From assembly GCA_900175165.2 (NCBI GenBank), contig FWWN02000182.1:1-63085 (forward strand): 63,085 nt of DNA, written 5' to 3'. Source of the stretch: Rhizomucor pusillus (lineage: Eukaryota; Mucoromycota; Mucoromycetes; Mucorales; Lichtheimiaceae). Made by a program: the position numbers and the translations under genes. Shown in pieces: positions 1-11,605 of the stretch. Numbering within the stretch: position 1 is the first letter of the stretch; each line of letters starts with the position of its first letter. The notes beneath the pieces were generated by a model that was given only the letters and a program-made list of their open reading frames with translations, was not told the origin of the DNA and did no database searches.

Positions 1-496
1 AAACGGAGTGTGGAAGGCATAGAAGCTACGATGGCACGAAAGATAGAGAAACGAGAATGGGGACGTTGGAGCGTTCTTATATCGTAGGTCGTGATGACGT
101 TCTGCAGGCATTCTGACTCCGCCGATTGTGATATGAGTCGCAAAAATCAGAATTGCTGAGTTTTTGCACTTGGACGTGTGTTGACTTTCTACACCATTTG
201 CGTTTGGAGCACCAAATTTGCATCACACTCGAGTCAAATTTGGACCTTTGGAAAGAAATCAAAAGACATTCTTTTCGACTTAGGGACAACGTATACTTAC
301 CATATTGGTCCAAACTTGCCATGAGGCAAAGCGAGCGCTCCAAACGATGCAAATGATCTCTCAATGAGGAAAGCATCCAATATTACAAACTTTTGTTTCC
401 TTCACTCACCGAATCATCTAAAGGGAAGCAGTCTCAGTATTAGTATTTTGATGATAAACAAAATCCTAGAGCAATTGCAAGGCCTACCGTAAAAAC
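1..496. other. Left-edge non-coding stretch
   Basis: I see no supported gene here. The short open frames lack family motifs and introns that would extend them. It lies directly downstream of the Fanzor-like relic and may include its 3' flank, but I could not find a terminal repeat marking an element end, and the window starts here. Confidence 0.5.
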
Positions 497-2362
497 CTAA
501 ACCCTTTCGGGTTCCACATTCGCAGTGATGGATTGATTTGGTCTGCAGAAGACCTCGGGGCGACCAGAGCTTTCCCATATATTTTTTGCAATGAAATACA
601 TATTCTTAGAGGCATTGGTGTCTCTATTCCAAAGCATTCCACAGGTTTGGCAGTCCAGGATGCCGTGGTGGGAGATACCGTCCTCAGTCTTCAGCTTCTG
701 TAGAGATTTTGACATGCATGTGTGACAGATCTAAGATTGTTATCAATTAAATAATTGAATATCATAGCAGCCATTGAACATTAATAATAATGTACTTACT
801 TGCGAGGTGTTTTATTCGCTGATGGTTACGAGTGCAATTTCTCCTCTGGCTTCTCTTCTCTTGAGCATTTTCCACAATATACCAACCACACCGCTTTCAT
901 GGCCTTTGATTCTGTTGCAATCCTTGCCAAACATCCGTCGCCAAAGAAAACTAGTGGCATTTTGTCCTTGGTTCTTTGAGGTACATATTGATCAGAGTTG
1001 ATCGGACTGCTGATTCAGGTTGCGATGGTATTCTGATGCGACATATGGCTGAATTTACATGAATAACTTGAGGTCTCCATGTCACGTACCTTCCAGTACT
1101 ACGCCGGCGCTGCTCTCGGTACTTCTTTCTCTTTTTTCGATAATTTGTTCTCTTCTTCTGGTTCGCAGCACGTTTCTTTCGTTTTTTGCGATTGTATTTT
1201 TTGCCGCCATTAATCACAATATTTGCAAGCTCTTCTCGTGCTCTGTTTCTGCCTTTTAAGTTCGGAAATCGTATATGCGCATGGTATTGTGAATAGAATT
1301 GGCGTAGCGAGGTTTCATGCACGAGGAGATACTGCACATAAAGATTATAACGTTGAATGTTCGTTGTTTTCGCCGTAAACCCTGATTCAATAGCTTCGAT
1401 GCCATTTTCTTTTTTCTGCGCATGTAGTCGTTTGTTTCTGGCCTTGGCACCTATCATTGCACTATACTCTGCTCTGCTGACTCTGCGCATTTCGTGTTGC
1501 TCTTCACAGCAGCCATAGGCTGCTGTGAAGATATGCCGACGACAGGGATCAATGGTGCACACATGAAAATACTCATCCACTTATTGGCTAGAGAAAGCAT
1601 CGATTCCAAGTTGAATGGAGGATTTTCTGATGGCTCTTGCGAACTGAAAATGTATAGTCATGCTGTCCGTGTTGATGTGGTTTGTAAACAGCATGTCGTT
1701 ATCACTAAATAGAATCATAAATAAAAAAAAATAAACCGGTATAGCATATTCTGTCAAGATCCTACCTGAAAAATCTATATTGATCCATATTGAAGACTTT
1801 CTGGAAAAGCCTACAATGGCCTTGTAGAAATCTGCTTCGCTACGATCATTAAGCAATGTCCGCAGGGTTTTGCCATTTACAGATATAAAACGTCGTTTGA
1901 CTTGGGTATCGGCGTAAGAGCAAATAATTTTGGGAGTGTGGACGTCGGCTTCAGACTGTATTCAGCTGCTACATGCTCACGCTCATACTCTTGTAATATG
2001 GCATACAGCACAGGAACGAAAGCGCCAGGTGTTGCCGACATACTCTTTGTAGTCCATGGTCTGGGTGCCAGTGGCATCGACAGAACCTTCATCTCTTGTA
2101 TGACAAGTATCAGCTCCAGTGGAGCCTCGGCAAATATATCCAGCTCAGCCGGTTCGCCTCCGGCAATCCATTCGTAGATATAATCATTGTTAGCTTTTCT
2201 TTTGATAACATCTCCTAAAAAGGTATGGTGAGCATATCACAGTACTGAAATTTATAATTTGCAACAACTTACAGGAACAAAACTATCCAGTTTATGTTGA
2301 ATATAAACTACAGCTCTTGGCTGGAAATTTTCCACGATGTTGTTTGTATATACGGTCGCCAT
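497..2362 (-). pseudogene. Fanzor-like (eukaryotic TnpB-type RuvC nuclease) pseudogene
   Basis: Fanzor proteins are the eukaryotic relatives of TnpB, RNA-guided RuvC nucleases carried by transposons. Read on the minus strand, the pieces give an N-terminal part (VVYIQHKLDSFVP, a GT-AG intron, then YEWIAGGEPAELD), a segment VKRRFISVNGKTLRTLL, and the motif FTNHINTDSMTIHF. RuvC-I is TIDPCRRHIFTA (Asp at 1548-1550), followed by a Lys/Arg-rich insert. RuvC-II is ALVTISE (Glu at 815-817). A CHTC/CQTC zinc ribbon leads into RuvC-III, WNRDTNASKN (Asp at 620-622). A GTAAGT intron at 731-799 joins TSQ to ICHTC. The gene is broken: in-frame stops lie at 812-814 and 1581-1583, with frame changes near 1875 and near 925. 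All three RuvC acidic residues survive, so decay looks fairly recent. The family call rests on motif order and remembered family features; the exact 5' start at 2362 is a guess. Confidence 0.75.
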
Positions 2363-2584
2363 TTCCTGACAACAATATGTCGCAATATCACGTGACATTT
2401 AGCGATGTTTGGATGAAGCGCTGAGAACCCAAGTCCAGAAACCATCTTCTCCGGTGAAATCGCTTGGGAACTTCGTGCTTATGTTGGTTATACCCAAGCC
2501 CAAGATCAGTTGACACACAGAATACCAGAAGTTTTGGCTGAACATGCATGTCGGTATTCCGTTTTGACCTTGCCAAATAAAATA

Positions 2585-2683
2585 CACTCTTTCCAGAAAG
2601 TAATGTCGCATTTTGTGAAATTTTATAATACATTTATACATCAAAACGACAAATTGCAGCGACATTAATTTTTGGAAGAAGTG
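2585..2683. mobile_element. 99-bp palindromic MITE, copy 1
   Basis: The element begins CACTCTTTCC after TA (2583-2584) and ends with a near inverse of that sequence. Internally both arms carry AATGTCGC, and the whole unit is an imperfect palindrome with no coding capacity. It is about 90 percent identical, in the opposite orientation, to the copy at 20955-21054, and shares terminal motifs with the larger element at 20130-22412. The right-hand TA is degraded to CA. This fits a TA-target Tc1/mariner-type MITE. Confidence 0.8.
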
Positions 2684-3991
2684 CATCCATTGACTACGAT
2701 TGCAGCTCTGAGCATCACGTGACTGAGCCAAGAAGGCATTCGACACGCAGCCTGTTTTCACTGCGTGATTCTCTTGGCGGAAACGCAAATGCTGGCGACG
2801 CAAAAAGCTCTACTTGGCTGACGCGAACTCATCCTATTTGTCAGCGCAAAATGATTTCTTATTAGCGCATATTCACTTGAAAAACACTGTATTTTGAGAA
2901 AACGCGAATTTGCTTTTTTCATGTGGGCTTATCGAAGAATCGCAGAATATGGAAGTTCGTAATATTCATGATGTATGTTGTATCCACTGACAGATGCTCA
3001 TCGTTATGCGGTTATCAACTTGTCAAAGCGGCGATATGTAATCCCGACGCATGGCCGTTACAAATTATACATGCATTATTTTCGAGCCTGTGAGATTGTG
3101 CCTTGGATCCATCATTGCTTTCTAGAGAGCAACCATTCGGATCGCCTTAGCGCGAGAGCTCTGAAAGACTATAGTCTTTCTCTTGTCCCTGTAATTCATC
3201 CCACAACAGTTCCTCGCCCCAGGATGGTTCAAGCATAGTCTTGTCCTTTCACGTCTCGACAGCGGATAAATCAGCGCGGACGTTGCTGGTGGTGGTGGTG
3301 ATGGAATTAGAGTCCATATAATGAGATAGGTGCCGAATTTTCTGCGGCGTTACCATCAACGATGTTGCGCTTGCAGTAGCGAAGTGGATGCAATAACCGC
3401 CGGAAAATGAAATCAAGCGAATTTATTCATTGTTCAAAGCTATAAAAGGGACAAGTGTAGCGAGCCAATTGCAGTGAACCAAGAGAGTGTCCGTAAAGTG
3501 CTTATTCTCAATATGCGGGCAGACTGTTAGATCATATGTTCTCGAGAAAGGTGGCAGTGACGGCTGTCATGGAGACACTACGCGCCTCTTTGTACGACAC
3601 AACTATCTTCGAGGTTGAGCGGACCGAGCTCGTTCTAGTTAACCAAAATAAAGAATCGTCTGTTGGTGTTTCAAGGAGATTTGTATCATCCGTAACTTTG
3701 CAAGGCGCAAAATGAATATTTGATAACGAAAAATTGAGTATAACTTTTGAGCTGTTGTAATTGTAGCCCGATGCTCCCTTCAATGGTTACCAAAGAGGAC
3801 ATCCAACAGCTACTTTAATGCATATAAACACGGATAGCGTAACAGAAATAAGATATTATATGTTAATCAGTACTACTAATGATAGATCGATAACATGGTT
3901 TAATCAGCATTCGATTGATATATGCTCGTTTGAAAGGTGTGGCAGGGTATACAAAGAGAGGAAATAGAGGGAGTGTATAGAGCGCGTGATA
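2684..3991. other. Intergenic region, no gene seen
   Basis: The stretch runs between the MITE and the VAM7-like gene. Apart from the short inverted-repeat fragment at 2887-2912 and a small TGG-repeat near 3285-3300, I see no coding signal. Short frames (2975-3238, 3532-3783) have no recognisable motifs. Confidence 0.5.
2887..2912. repeat. Solo fragment of the mariner-like terminal repeat
   Basis: The stretch starting CTGTATTTTGAGAAAACGCG closely matches the inner part of the ~110-bp inverted repeat of the 20130-22412 element, where the corresponding stretch is CTGTATTTTTGGGAAACGCG. It lies 200 bp from MITE copy 1. It is probably a remnant of a decayed related element. Confidence 0.5.
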
Positions 3992-5137
3992 TTATTTGAT
4001 AGTCGCCAACTTTTTGTTTGCAAACTTGAGTTTAAGGGCAGTTCGATCCACATCTCCATCCAGCTCATCCAATATCTGATTTTGTACTTCGAGCTCGTCA
4101 CCAATAGCCAAACCAATCTGCTTCTGTCGCGCGAGTAAGGCACTAAACTGTTCAACTTGCTGATCCTGATCTTCCATGATTTGCTGCTGGTATCTCAGCA
4201 AGCCATCATTGTCCAATCCGCGCGTAATCTCGGTTTCTTTAGCCTTTTTCTGTGCTGCTGCCGCTGCACCGAATGCACGTCCAGTGCCAATGGTGGTACC
4301 AGTTCTCCGTGTTTGTGTCATGTTCGGCTTGTCGCTCTCATGCAGTGATTGACTGCGGCGTGCCGACGAGGCACTTGCTTGTTGTTGTTGTTGTTGTTGC
4401 TTCTGCTGCTGTTGATGTTGATAAAGCATCTCTTGCTCTTGACGGCCAGAGTTGACTAAGCGCAAGAGAGCATCCTTTTCATCCTTCAATGTTGTGAGCA
4501 TATCCTGACGTCGCCGCAATTCTCCTTCAGCCATCGTTTCACCATCTGAGCCTTTGGCGAGCGCTGTGAGACCAGATTCCAGATTGGACAAGCGTGACGA
4601 TAATGTCATAAGCAACTTTTTGGCCTGAACGGTGCAGTTGTGCGACGCTGAGATTTCATTCCGGGCTATGTGAGTTCCGCGACGGTTGATCAGAGATCGA
4701 ACTTCGCGAGCAGACGCAGACATATTGTTGTATTCATCGAGCCACGTCTCGGAAGTGTACATGGATGCAGCATCAAGGGGACGTCCTGCCGGGATAGCTA
4801 GGAACTCGCTCCAGACCTCCGTTTTGCGCCATCGGTCGTCCCTGCTACTCAGAATGCCTCGCAAGTAATCTTCCAGACCACGCCGTCTGTCTTCGACCTT
4901 TTCAGGGTTTGAAAATGTGGACGGAAAGATCCTCTTGGCTGGGAGACTGACGGGAGGTGGGTTCTTTGGAAATATGCTGGTAAGCTGATTATGCAGCTTG
5001 GTGAAATCAGAGTATCGCTTCCAGACGAACCAGTTGCGGACTGCGGCGTGGACTTCCACTTTGTAGACAGTGTGCGGTTTAGGCTGTTGCCTTGTCTCCG
5101 TTTGTCTTATGAAAATGGCTTGAATGACTTCAGACAT
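3992..5137 (-). CDS. VAM7: Vam7-type PX-domain Qc-SNARE
   Basis: A single exon encodes 381 residues. An N-terminal PX domain (about residues 1-120; RNWFVWKRYSDFTKLHNQL, then LPAKRIFPSTF) would bind PI3P on vacuole membranes. The C-terminal 70 residues form a heptad-rich SNARE motif with the Gln-centred stretch GDELEVQNQILDELDGDVD. There is no transmembrane segment, which fits Vam7, a soluble Qc-SNARE recruited by its PX domain and HOPS for vacuole fusion. A polyQ run near residues 244-252 comes from a CAA/CAG repeat in the linker. The length is near the yeast protein (316 aa) plus a longer linker. A PX-SNARE combination is nearly unique to Vam7, so the assignment is secure. Confidence 0.93.
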   Translation of the reverse strand: MSEVIQAIFIRQTETRQQPKPHTVYKVEVHAAVRNWFVWKRYSDFTKLHNQLTSIFPKNPPPVSLPAKRIFPSTFSNPEKVEDRRRGLEDYLRGILSSRDDRWRKTEVWSEFLAIPAGRPLDAASMYTSETWLDEYNNMSASAREVRSLINRRGTHIARNEISASHNCTVQAKKLLMTLSSRLSNLESGLTALAKGSDGETMAEGELRRRQDMLTTLKDEKDALLRLVNSGRQEQEMLYQHQQQQKQQQQQQQASASSARRSQSLHESDKPNMTQTRRTGTTIGTGRAFGAAAAAQKKAKETEITRGLDNDGLLRYQQQIMEDQDQQVEQFSALLARQKQIGLAIGDELEVQNQILDELDGDVDRTALKLKFANKKLATIK

Positions 5138-5579
5138 GAGAATGGTCGCAGGAGAAAAGGGAAGGGGAATAAAATGCAGGTCAGCCCTGTTTCACAAACT
5201 GCTGTCGGTTTTGTTGCTGGACCCTGCTACTGCAGTCAAATGAGTCAATGGTTACTCCAGCGGCGTTTTGTCATCTGAAATTTACTCTAGTCTTTGCTGT
5301 ATAACAACAGAAAAATGTAACATTGAACAAATCTACCTTTTTACGAAAGCTGCCCTAAGCAGATTATATTCAAGGATTTTCCCTGTATGCAAACATTGAA
5401 TTCAAGGATCAAGTTTTCCGTACTATCAGTGTTACTTGGGTATGATTATTATTATCGCTACCGCGAAAAGCCTCGGCAAGGATTCAAGTGCAGGGAATCT
5501 TTGGTGAAACGGTCAAAGTAAAATAAAAATATTTGTCTGTTCGCCATATTTATTTTTCTGCATATAATCCAGTTGGCAA
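5138..5579. other. Intergenic region upstream of VAM7
   Basis: This gap of about 440 bp separates the VAM7 start from the 3' end of the dehydrogenase gene; both are on the minus strand. No coding motif is visible. It should hold the VAM7 promoter and the dehydrogenase 3' UTR. Confidence 0.5.
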
Positions 5580-7696
5580 CTAGCAGCCAGCCTGGGCACG
5601 TTTGCGGACAATCTCGCCATGCTGCTCCTGCTCTTTAGTTGGAAAAACTTTGTACGGATTCATGATACCGTTAGGATCAAATGCTTCCTTGATTTTCCTC
5701 ATATGTGCAATGACGGTGCTTGATTTGGTGAATGACAGGTACGGGGACTGCACAGTAACGGTTTGCATGTAAGAAGCACAGTCAATCTGCAGATTTGTTT
5801 GCGATGATATTTACCTTCATCAGGCCGATACCATGCTCGGCACTGCAGCTCCCTTGATATTTGGCAACCCACTCGTATACATAATCATCGATCTTTTCGC
5901 GAACACTTTCATCGTCACGGAGTGCAGGTATTGTGAGATGCATATTTCCATCACCCACATGCCCGTAGCCATATATATTGACCAGATCCCTGCCAATCAT
6001 GCCTTCACTGATAGCCCAGGCACGTGTATCTTCGATCAACTTGTACAGGAGTGGCAAAGGCAAAGAAACATCAAAGTGAATAGATGACGGACCAGTCTGA
6101 ACGATTGCTTTTGGCACATTGTTCCTCCATGACCAGAATCGTTCAATCTACGTATATTTATCAATGTCGGTTAGCACAAGAACCGTGAAAAATGCATTAA
6201 AAAAAACCAGGCATACTTGATCTTGTGTCCGTGCAATAGCTCCTTGCAACGCGAGACCTTGCAACAGCATGGTATTCAGAAACTTCTCTGCTCTCTAAAT
6301 ATGCATTTCCAAGTAAGCAAAAAATATATGCTAACTGAACACTATTTGTAAATGCATTGTATGCACATACCACTCTCTCAATTTCTGGCTCGGTTCCTGC
6401 TGTTTCAAGCGTAACATAAAATGGGTGTTGGTCCGAGATGGGAAACTCGGAACCTTTGGGTACTTGAAAGTCCTGCTCCTTGACTACGTGTATGGTCTCG
6501 TTATCCATGACTTCAAAAGCCGCGATGGTCTCTGATAAATCTCGCTTAGCTGCTGCAAAGAGCTTTGTCACGTCTTCAAAAGACTGCAATGCGATCATGA
6601 AAACGTTCACGGCCTTGCGGATCCGGACAGTCGCTATGGAGACACCCGTGACTATTCCCAATGTTCCTTCAGACCCAATGAATAGGTTCTTGAGATGATA
6701 ACCCGTATTATCTTTACGCATAGTTGTCAAGTTGTCGATAACTGAACCGTCTGGAAGAACCTTTTGCAGTTATGTGTTAGCATCTGGAGAGCAGTGTGGA
6801 ACTGATGCAGATGCTTACAACTTCGAGGCCCATGACGCTTCCGTGGAGGTTTCCAAAACGCATTTGACGTATTCCGCCTGCGTTCGTGGATATATTGCCT
6901 CCAATACGGCACAAGTGACGCGCAGGCAGATCAAGAGGTATCTTTTGTCAACTTCATATAAGATTCTATCTTTTTGCAGAATTCGTTGCGTCGTACATAC
7001 CTGGAAGCCGGATTCTGCCAATGCATCATCCAGATCCTGCAGCACACAGCCAGCGTCGCAGATGAGGTCGCCTGTGGATGTCGTGAAACGTGAGAAATTT
7101 ACCATATTCTCCGGGCTCATGTTCTTTCTGTTTTACCTCTGAGTGGATCAAATGATCTAATTTTGTTCATCTTTTGCGTGCTAACTATTATCTCATCGAA
7201 AACTGGTATACATCCTTTTTAACCGTGCAAAAAACCACGAGGATGTTCAGCCAAGGAATCTGTTCGTACAATGTAAAAATCTAACTTACCTCCAGAGGCA
7301 CCGGTGTTCCCGCTTTGGGGAACAACAGCCAAGTGATTGTCGTTGCAATATTTCAGTATCTTTGAAACTTGCTCGGTAGATTCAGGCAACAGGATCAAAG
7401 GCGTGTCCGCGCGGTACACATTGTACCAATCGCATACGTATTTTGCATGTTCTTGCGGGCTGATCGCGTCGCGCTCCAGAACGCTAGTTTCTGGTAGTAT
7501 ACTCTTGAAATACGCAATGTCTTCTAGCATAAGCTACAGTAACAGAGCGGTCCAGAAAGGGATGTTACAAAGAGTATAGAAAGCATTCGTTCACGATTTA
7601 CTTATTTACCTCTTTGTAGCGAACGTCGCGTTTTACTCTGTCTAGTTTCTCCCTTGTTAGGGCAGTCAAATGGAAGCCATGCTTCTCTACAGTCAT
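5580..7696 (-). CDS. D-2-hydroxyglutarate / D-lactate dehydrogenase (Dld3/D2HGDH type)
   Basis: A flavoprotein oxidising D-2-hydroxyacids such as D-2-hydroxyglutarate. Nine exons (7610-7696, 7290-7533, 7137-7214, 7001-7071, 6819-6941, 6371-6760, 6217-6294, 5815-6147, 5580-5747) sum to 1572 nt, 523 aa. The FAD-binding 4 (VAO/PCMH) fold shows in [32 protein letters not shown] and [17 protein letters not shown]. The C-terminal FAD-oxidase domain has [15 protein letters not shown] and [11 protein letters not shown], and ends [14 protein letters not shown]. The start chosen, [16 protein letters not shown], is short with no obvious mitochondrial presequence, resembling cytosolic yeast Dld3 rather than Dld2. 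An upstream exon carrying a targeting peptide cannot be excluded. The gene is divergent from the SLC35F gene. Confidence 0.9.
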
Positions 7697-8609
7697 GCTT
7701 ATGTGAGGTGGGAAAAGATGAAGAAAGAGAGCGTGAAGATGCCTTGCATCTGATGAAATGCGCATAAATCGACAACCTTGTTTTTTGACTCCGGTTCAAA
7801 GAAGTTCACGCCGGGAAAAAAAGAAATTGGCTGTCCTTGCTTTAAAGACATTCCAGTAGAGAAGTGCAATAAATCTGAGCGAGTATCTCGAGATTCCATG
7901 ATTGCAAGCTGCTTTTCGTTCGAGAAATATCGAACTTATCGTCAGATCTATAACTTTACGATTTGCAGACAGCGCTTGACAGAATATGACATGAAGAGCG
8001 ACTCTACGTATTTTGTCTATAATGTCGAAATTAACGAGGATCTGAAGTGGCATGTGACGATTGGCTGCTTGTGCCTTTTGCAACGTTGTAATAAATTAGA
8101 ATAATAAGCAAGGAAATCGAAATAGCTTTTTCATCACTGCAGTGTGATAGCGACACTGGTATCAAGCTTAGTTCGTTCTCAATATAACGCGCCCGACGAT
8201 CTTCACAACGTCAACTCAAGCCCACTCTTTTACACCCAGCAATGTTCTCGACCTTCCTTAGCATTGAGAGCTAATACTTTAGTCTTCATTTGGAATTCTT
8301 CGGACATTGAAGGTTTTACAATGTACTGAATACGTGTTTTTATAAAGCGGACACGTCAGTATGTAACCAAGGCTAAATCCAAAAGTTTCCATGCTAGTTC
8401 AAGAAGCAGCGTGGAAAACGGAAAGGGTATGATGGGTGGGCGCGGATTCTCGATCCTGTGCAACCAAGTTCCTGCGTGACGGTTACATGGAAACTCAGCT
8501 TCCAACAGAGTTTGAAAAAAAAGAAGAATGCCTGTGCGCTGCGAAATATTTTTTTCTCTTTTCTTTGACCTTCCCGCCGAACAAGCGCTGTTTTCCACGC
8601 ACTTTTAGA
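7697..8609. other. Divergent promoter region, dehydrogenase / SLC35F
   Basis: A 913-bp region lies between two divergently transcribed genes. Several short frames exist (7778-8104, 8436-8600) but none shows a protein family. The segment just before the SLC35F ATG is pyrimidine-rich (8547-8575). I assign it to promoters and 5' leaders. Confidence 0.5.
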
Positions 8610-10093
8610 ATGTCTAAGTCTGATCCTCAGCCTGAGGATCTCGAATATCAAGAAGATCATGTCATTACTAGCAAAGAGAAGGCTTTGAAAGAGCAAGAGC
8701 AGCAACTTTCATGGAATTGGAAGAACAAAACTTGGAAAGAGCGCTTTGCGTTTCTTCGGAGCATCAAGTTTTGGAGGGTCCTGCTTCTTGGTCAATGTAA
8801 GGAAGAAAGCCAGAAAGAAACATAGAGTAACCTAGAGTCGCTTATTGTTTTCTTTTTTTTCACGTTTACAGTGTTATCCATCTGTATCACAGGAACGTCT
8901 GTTATCTCCACCATCCTCGGTAACGACTTTGATTTCAATGCCCCAACGATGCAAACTTTCCTAGTCTAGTAAGGAATCTCAATTTATGTTTCTTGGGTTT
9001 GTGAGCGAGCAATCTAAACTCTCTTTCTATCTTTTCAGTGCTCTTCTTGCGCTCGTGTATAACCCTTATGCAATCTACAAGCGCGGATTCCGTGGATGGT
9101 GTAACCAATTTTGGGAACGAGGTGTTTACTGTAAGTATTCTATATTATGCAATGGCGTTAATTTATGTTACATGCTGATTTGGGTATGTCCAGACTTTTT
9201 CCTAGGATGGGTCGACATGGAGGGCAACTACCTCGTCGTCAAGGCATACGAGTACACCAGTATGCTTTCCGCCGCCCTTCTGGATAGCTGGAGCACCCCT
9301 GTATGCTTGATTCTCTCGTTTATTTTCATGCGTGTCCGCTATCGATGGGTACAGTACGCCGGCGTCTTCGTGGCCCTGTGCGGTATGGGCATGTTGGTCG
9401 GAAGCGATGCCATGACTGGATCCACCTTTATGGCAAGCGATCCTGTCAAGGGCAATCTGTTTTGTATCCTTGGTGCTACATTTTATGGTATCAGCAACAC
9501 TAGCGTCGAATACCTATCACGCAAGCACCCGATCTACGAAGTCAATGGCATGTTCACACTCTTTGCTGCTATCATCAACTTGGTTCAGATGGTGATTCTC
9601 GAACGAAACGAGTTCAGCGCTTTTGTCAACAACAGCTATGCTATCGCTCTGGTCATCGTCTACACTATCTGCATGTTTATTCTTTACTCACTCGCACCCG
9701 TTCTGTTCCGTTGGGGCAGCGCCGTCTTGTACAACCTCTCGCTGTTGACCAGTGATTTCTACAGTTTGATCTTCGGTCTCGGTCTATTTGGTTACTCTGT
9801 AAGTATTCGAGCCATACATTGTTTTGGGGAACCGGAAATTAAAACATCATATTTTTTAGGTCACCGTCATGTATCCATTTGCATATGTTGTCATCATCCT
9901 TGGTATCGGCATATACCACATCTTCCCTGCACCTGTTCCAATCATCGAGAAAGACGACGATCCAACAAAGAAACGTCGAAAGTGGATGTGGTTTGGATTC
10001 TATTTCAAGACTATCCCACCTCGAATCCCTCCTGAAGGCAGCACCGAGCGAGGTCGCGTCGCTGACGAGGATGCTTCCGTAACCAAGGTTTAA
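8610..10093 (+). CDS. SLC35F1/F2-like solute transporter (DUF914)
   Basis: Five exons (8610-8796, 8872-8968, 9039-9130, 9194-9798, 9860-10093) give 404 aa. The protein has a charged cytosolic N-terminus and about ten hydrophobic segments of the drug/metabolite transporter fold. Family landmarks include FWRVLLLGQLLSICITGTS, VDMEGNYLVVKAYEYTSM and LLDSWSTPVCLILS, then EYLSRKHPIYEVNGMFTLFA, FRWGSAVLYNLSLLTSDFYS and VTVMYPFAYVVIILGIGIYH. This order matches the SLC35F1/F2/F6-type group common in fungi, whose substrates are mostly unknown. All introns are short, and the joined frame closes without stops. It converges with the spermidine synthase gene, leaving 354 bp of shared 3' sequence that contains a CA-rich stretch (10325-10340). 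Confidence 0.9.
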
Positions 10094-10447
10094 AGGCGAT
10101 CAAGGAATGCATGGAAACACCAGAACGAGGAACGTCCCATTCAAAGCCTTTATTCCATCTTTTTATTTTTTATTTCGCCTTTCCATGCATGATTTAGATA
10201 CTCTATATCTTATTCCATTTACATTAGTAATTTTTCCATGTATTCCCCCTTTTGTTGTAGATTTACGTGATTGGCACTTCGTCCTTTGGCCAATCTGTAA
10301 AGAAAAAGGGCGTTTCTCTCTCTCGCACACACACACGCACTTTACATTTATTATACCCATTGCCATATCACACACATACGTATTAACGACACACTAACTC
10401 GTTGTGAATACTAACAAATGCATTTTATATGTAGAAAAGAATTATGC

Positions 10448-11605
10448 TTATTCATACAAGACTTTCTTTGCGAATTGCGGCAGGACGAAAGCGGCCTTAT
10501 GGATTTCGGCATTGTAGTAACGGCAGAGCTTGGCTTCCTGCTCAGGTGTCCATCGACGGAGAGGTTCGCGCAAGTTGGCGTTGGGGTCCTTGGAGCACAT
10601 GATGTGACCAATCTGTCCGCTAGGGTAAGTGGGAATGCAAGTGTAGGCGTATTCAACTTGAGGGTAGAGGTTCTTGCAGAAGTCCTTGACCTTCTTGATC
10701 AAGGGCAAGTGGAGCCACATGCATTCGCCCTGGGTGCTGAACACACCGTTCTCGGTCAAAGCGTTCTTCAAGAGCTGGAAGAATTCGGCACCGAACAACG
10801 ATTCAGCAGGACCTGGATCGCATTGTCGTGTGTGTGAGAGATCTCATACAGTGATGTAAAATAAAAAAAAAACCATGATTGTTACCATCAGGATCGGAAG
10901 AGTCGGTAATAATGACATCGTATTGGTTGACCTTGTCCTTCAAGAACTCGAAACCGTCGCCAATGTGGACCTTGACCTTGGGGTGTTGGAAACCAATGGC
11001 CATGTTGGGGAGGTATTTCTTGGAAACGCGAGGGACAGCTTCGTCAATGTCAACAAGAGTAGCTTCCTCGACACATTCGTGCTTGACGACCTCGCGGAGA
11101 ACACCTCCGTCACCACCACCGATCACAAGCACCTAAAAGAGAGGTTAAGCATCAGTGTGTTCAATTAATCCATTGCTATACACGCATCCTTACCTTTTTG
11201 GGGTTAGGGTGAGAGTTCATGGCGAGATGGGTAATCATTTCTTGATACCTGTTATTTCACGTGGTGGGTGGTGAGATACGTCAATAATTTTTTCTTTTCC
11301 TCCTTCCTTTCTTTCTCAATTCTACTACGTACGAAAATTCGTCACGCTCAGTAGCTTGGATCACACCATCAAGAACAAGAACGTTTCCATAGTTGGAGGA
11401 TTGGAAGACAAGCACGTCTTGGAACTTGCTCTTTTCGACATGAAGAATCTCTTCGACCTTCAAAGCCATGGCTAGATTGTAAAGCCAATCACTAACACGT
11501 TCGAACTTGTAACTTGCAGCAAAACAAACCTTGGCCAGGCCACATGGTCGACTTTTCCATGAACCAACCGTCTTTGATGCTAGGATGGGTAAGTGGTTCT
11601 GCCAT
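10448..11605 (-). CDS. SPE3: Spermidine synthase
   Basis: Transfers the aminopropyl group from decarboxylated S-adenosylmethionine to putrescine. Five exons (11530-11605, 11333-11471, 11194-11248, 10886-11132, 10448-10812) total 882 nt, 293 aa, the usual size. The N-terminus [20 protein letters not shown] continues as [20 protein letters not shown]. The binding motif is [19 protein letters not shown], with VDIDEAVP for the ribose-contacting acidic residue. Catalytic [14 protein letters not shown] is followed by the substrate-site stretch [12 protein letters not shown]. The frame is intact. The start is the first ATG that gives the conserved HPSIKDGW N-terminus. Confidence 0.96.

Noticed and set aside
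4378..4430. TTG/CTG triplet repeat as a regulatory repeat
   Set aside because: It lies inside the VAM7 coding region and encodes a Gln run; similar coding triplet repeats occur in RasGEF, NDUFAF4 and GET2.
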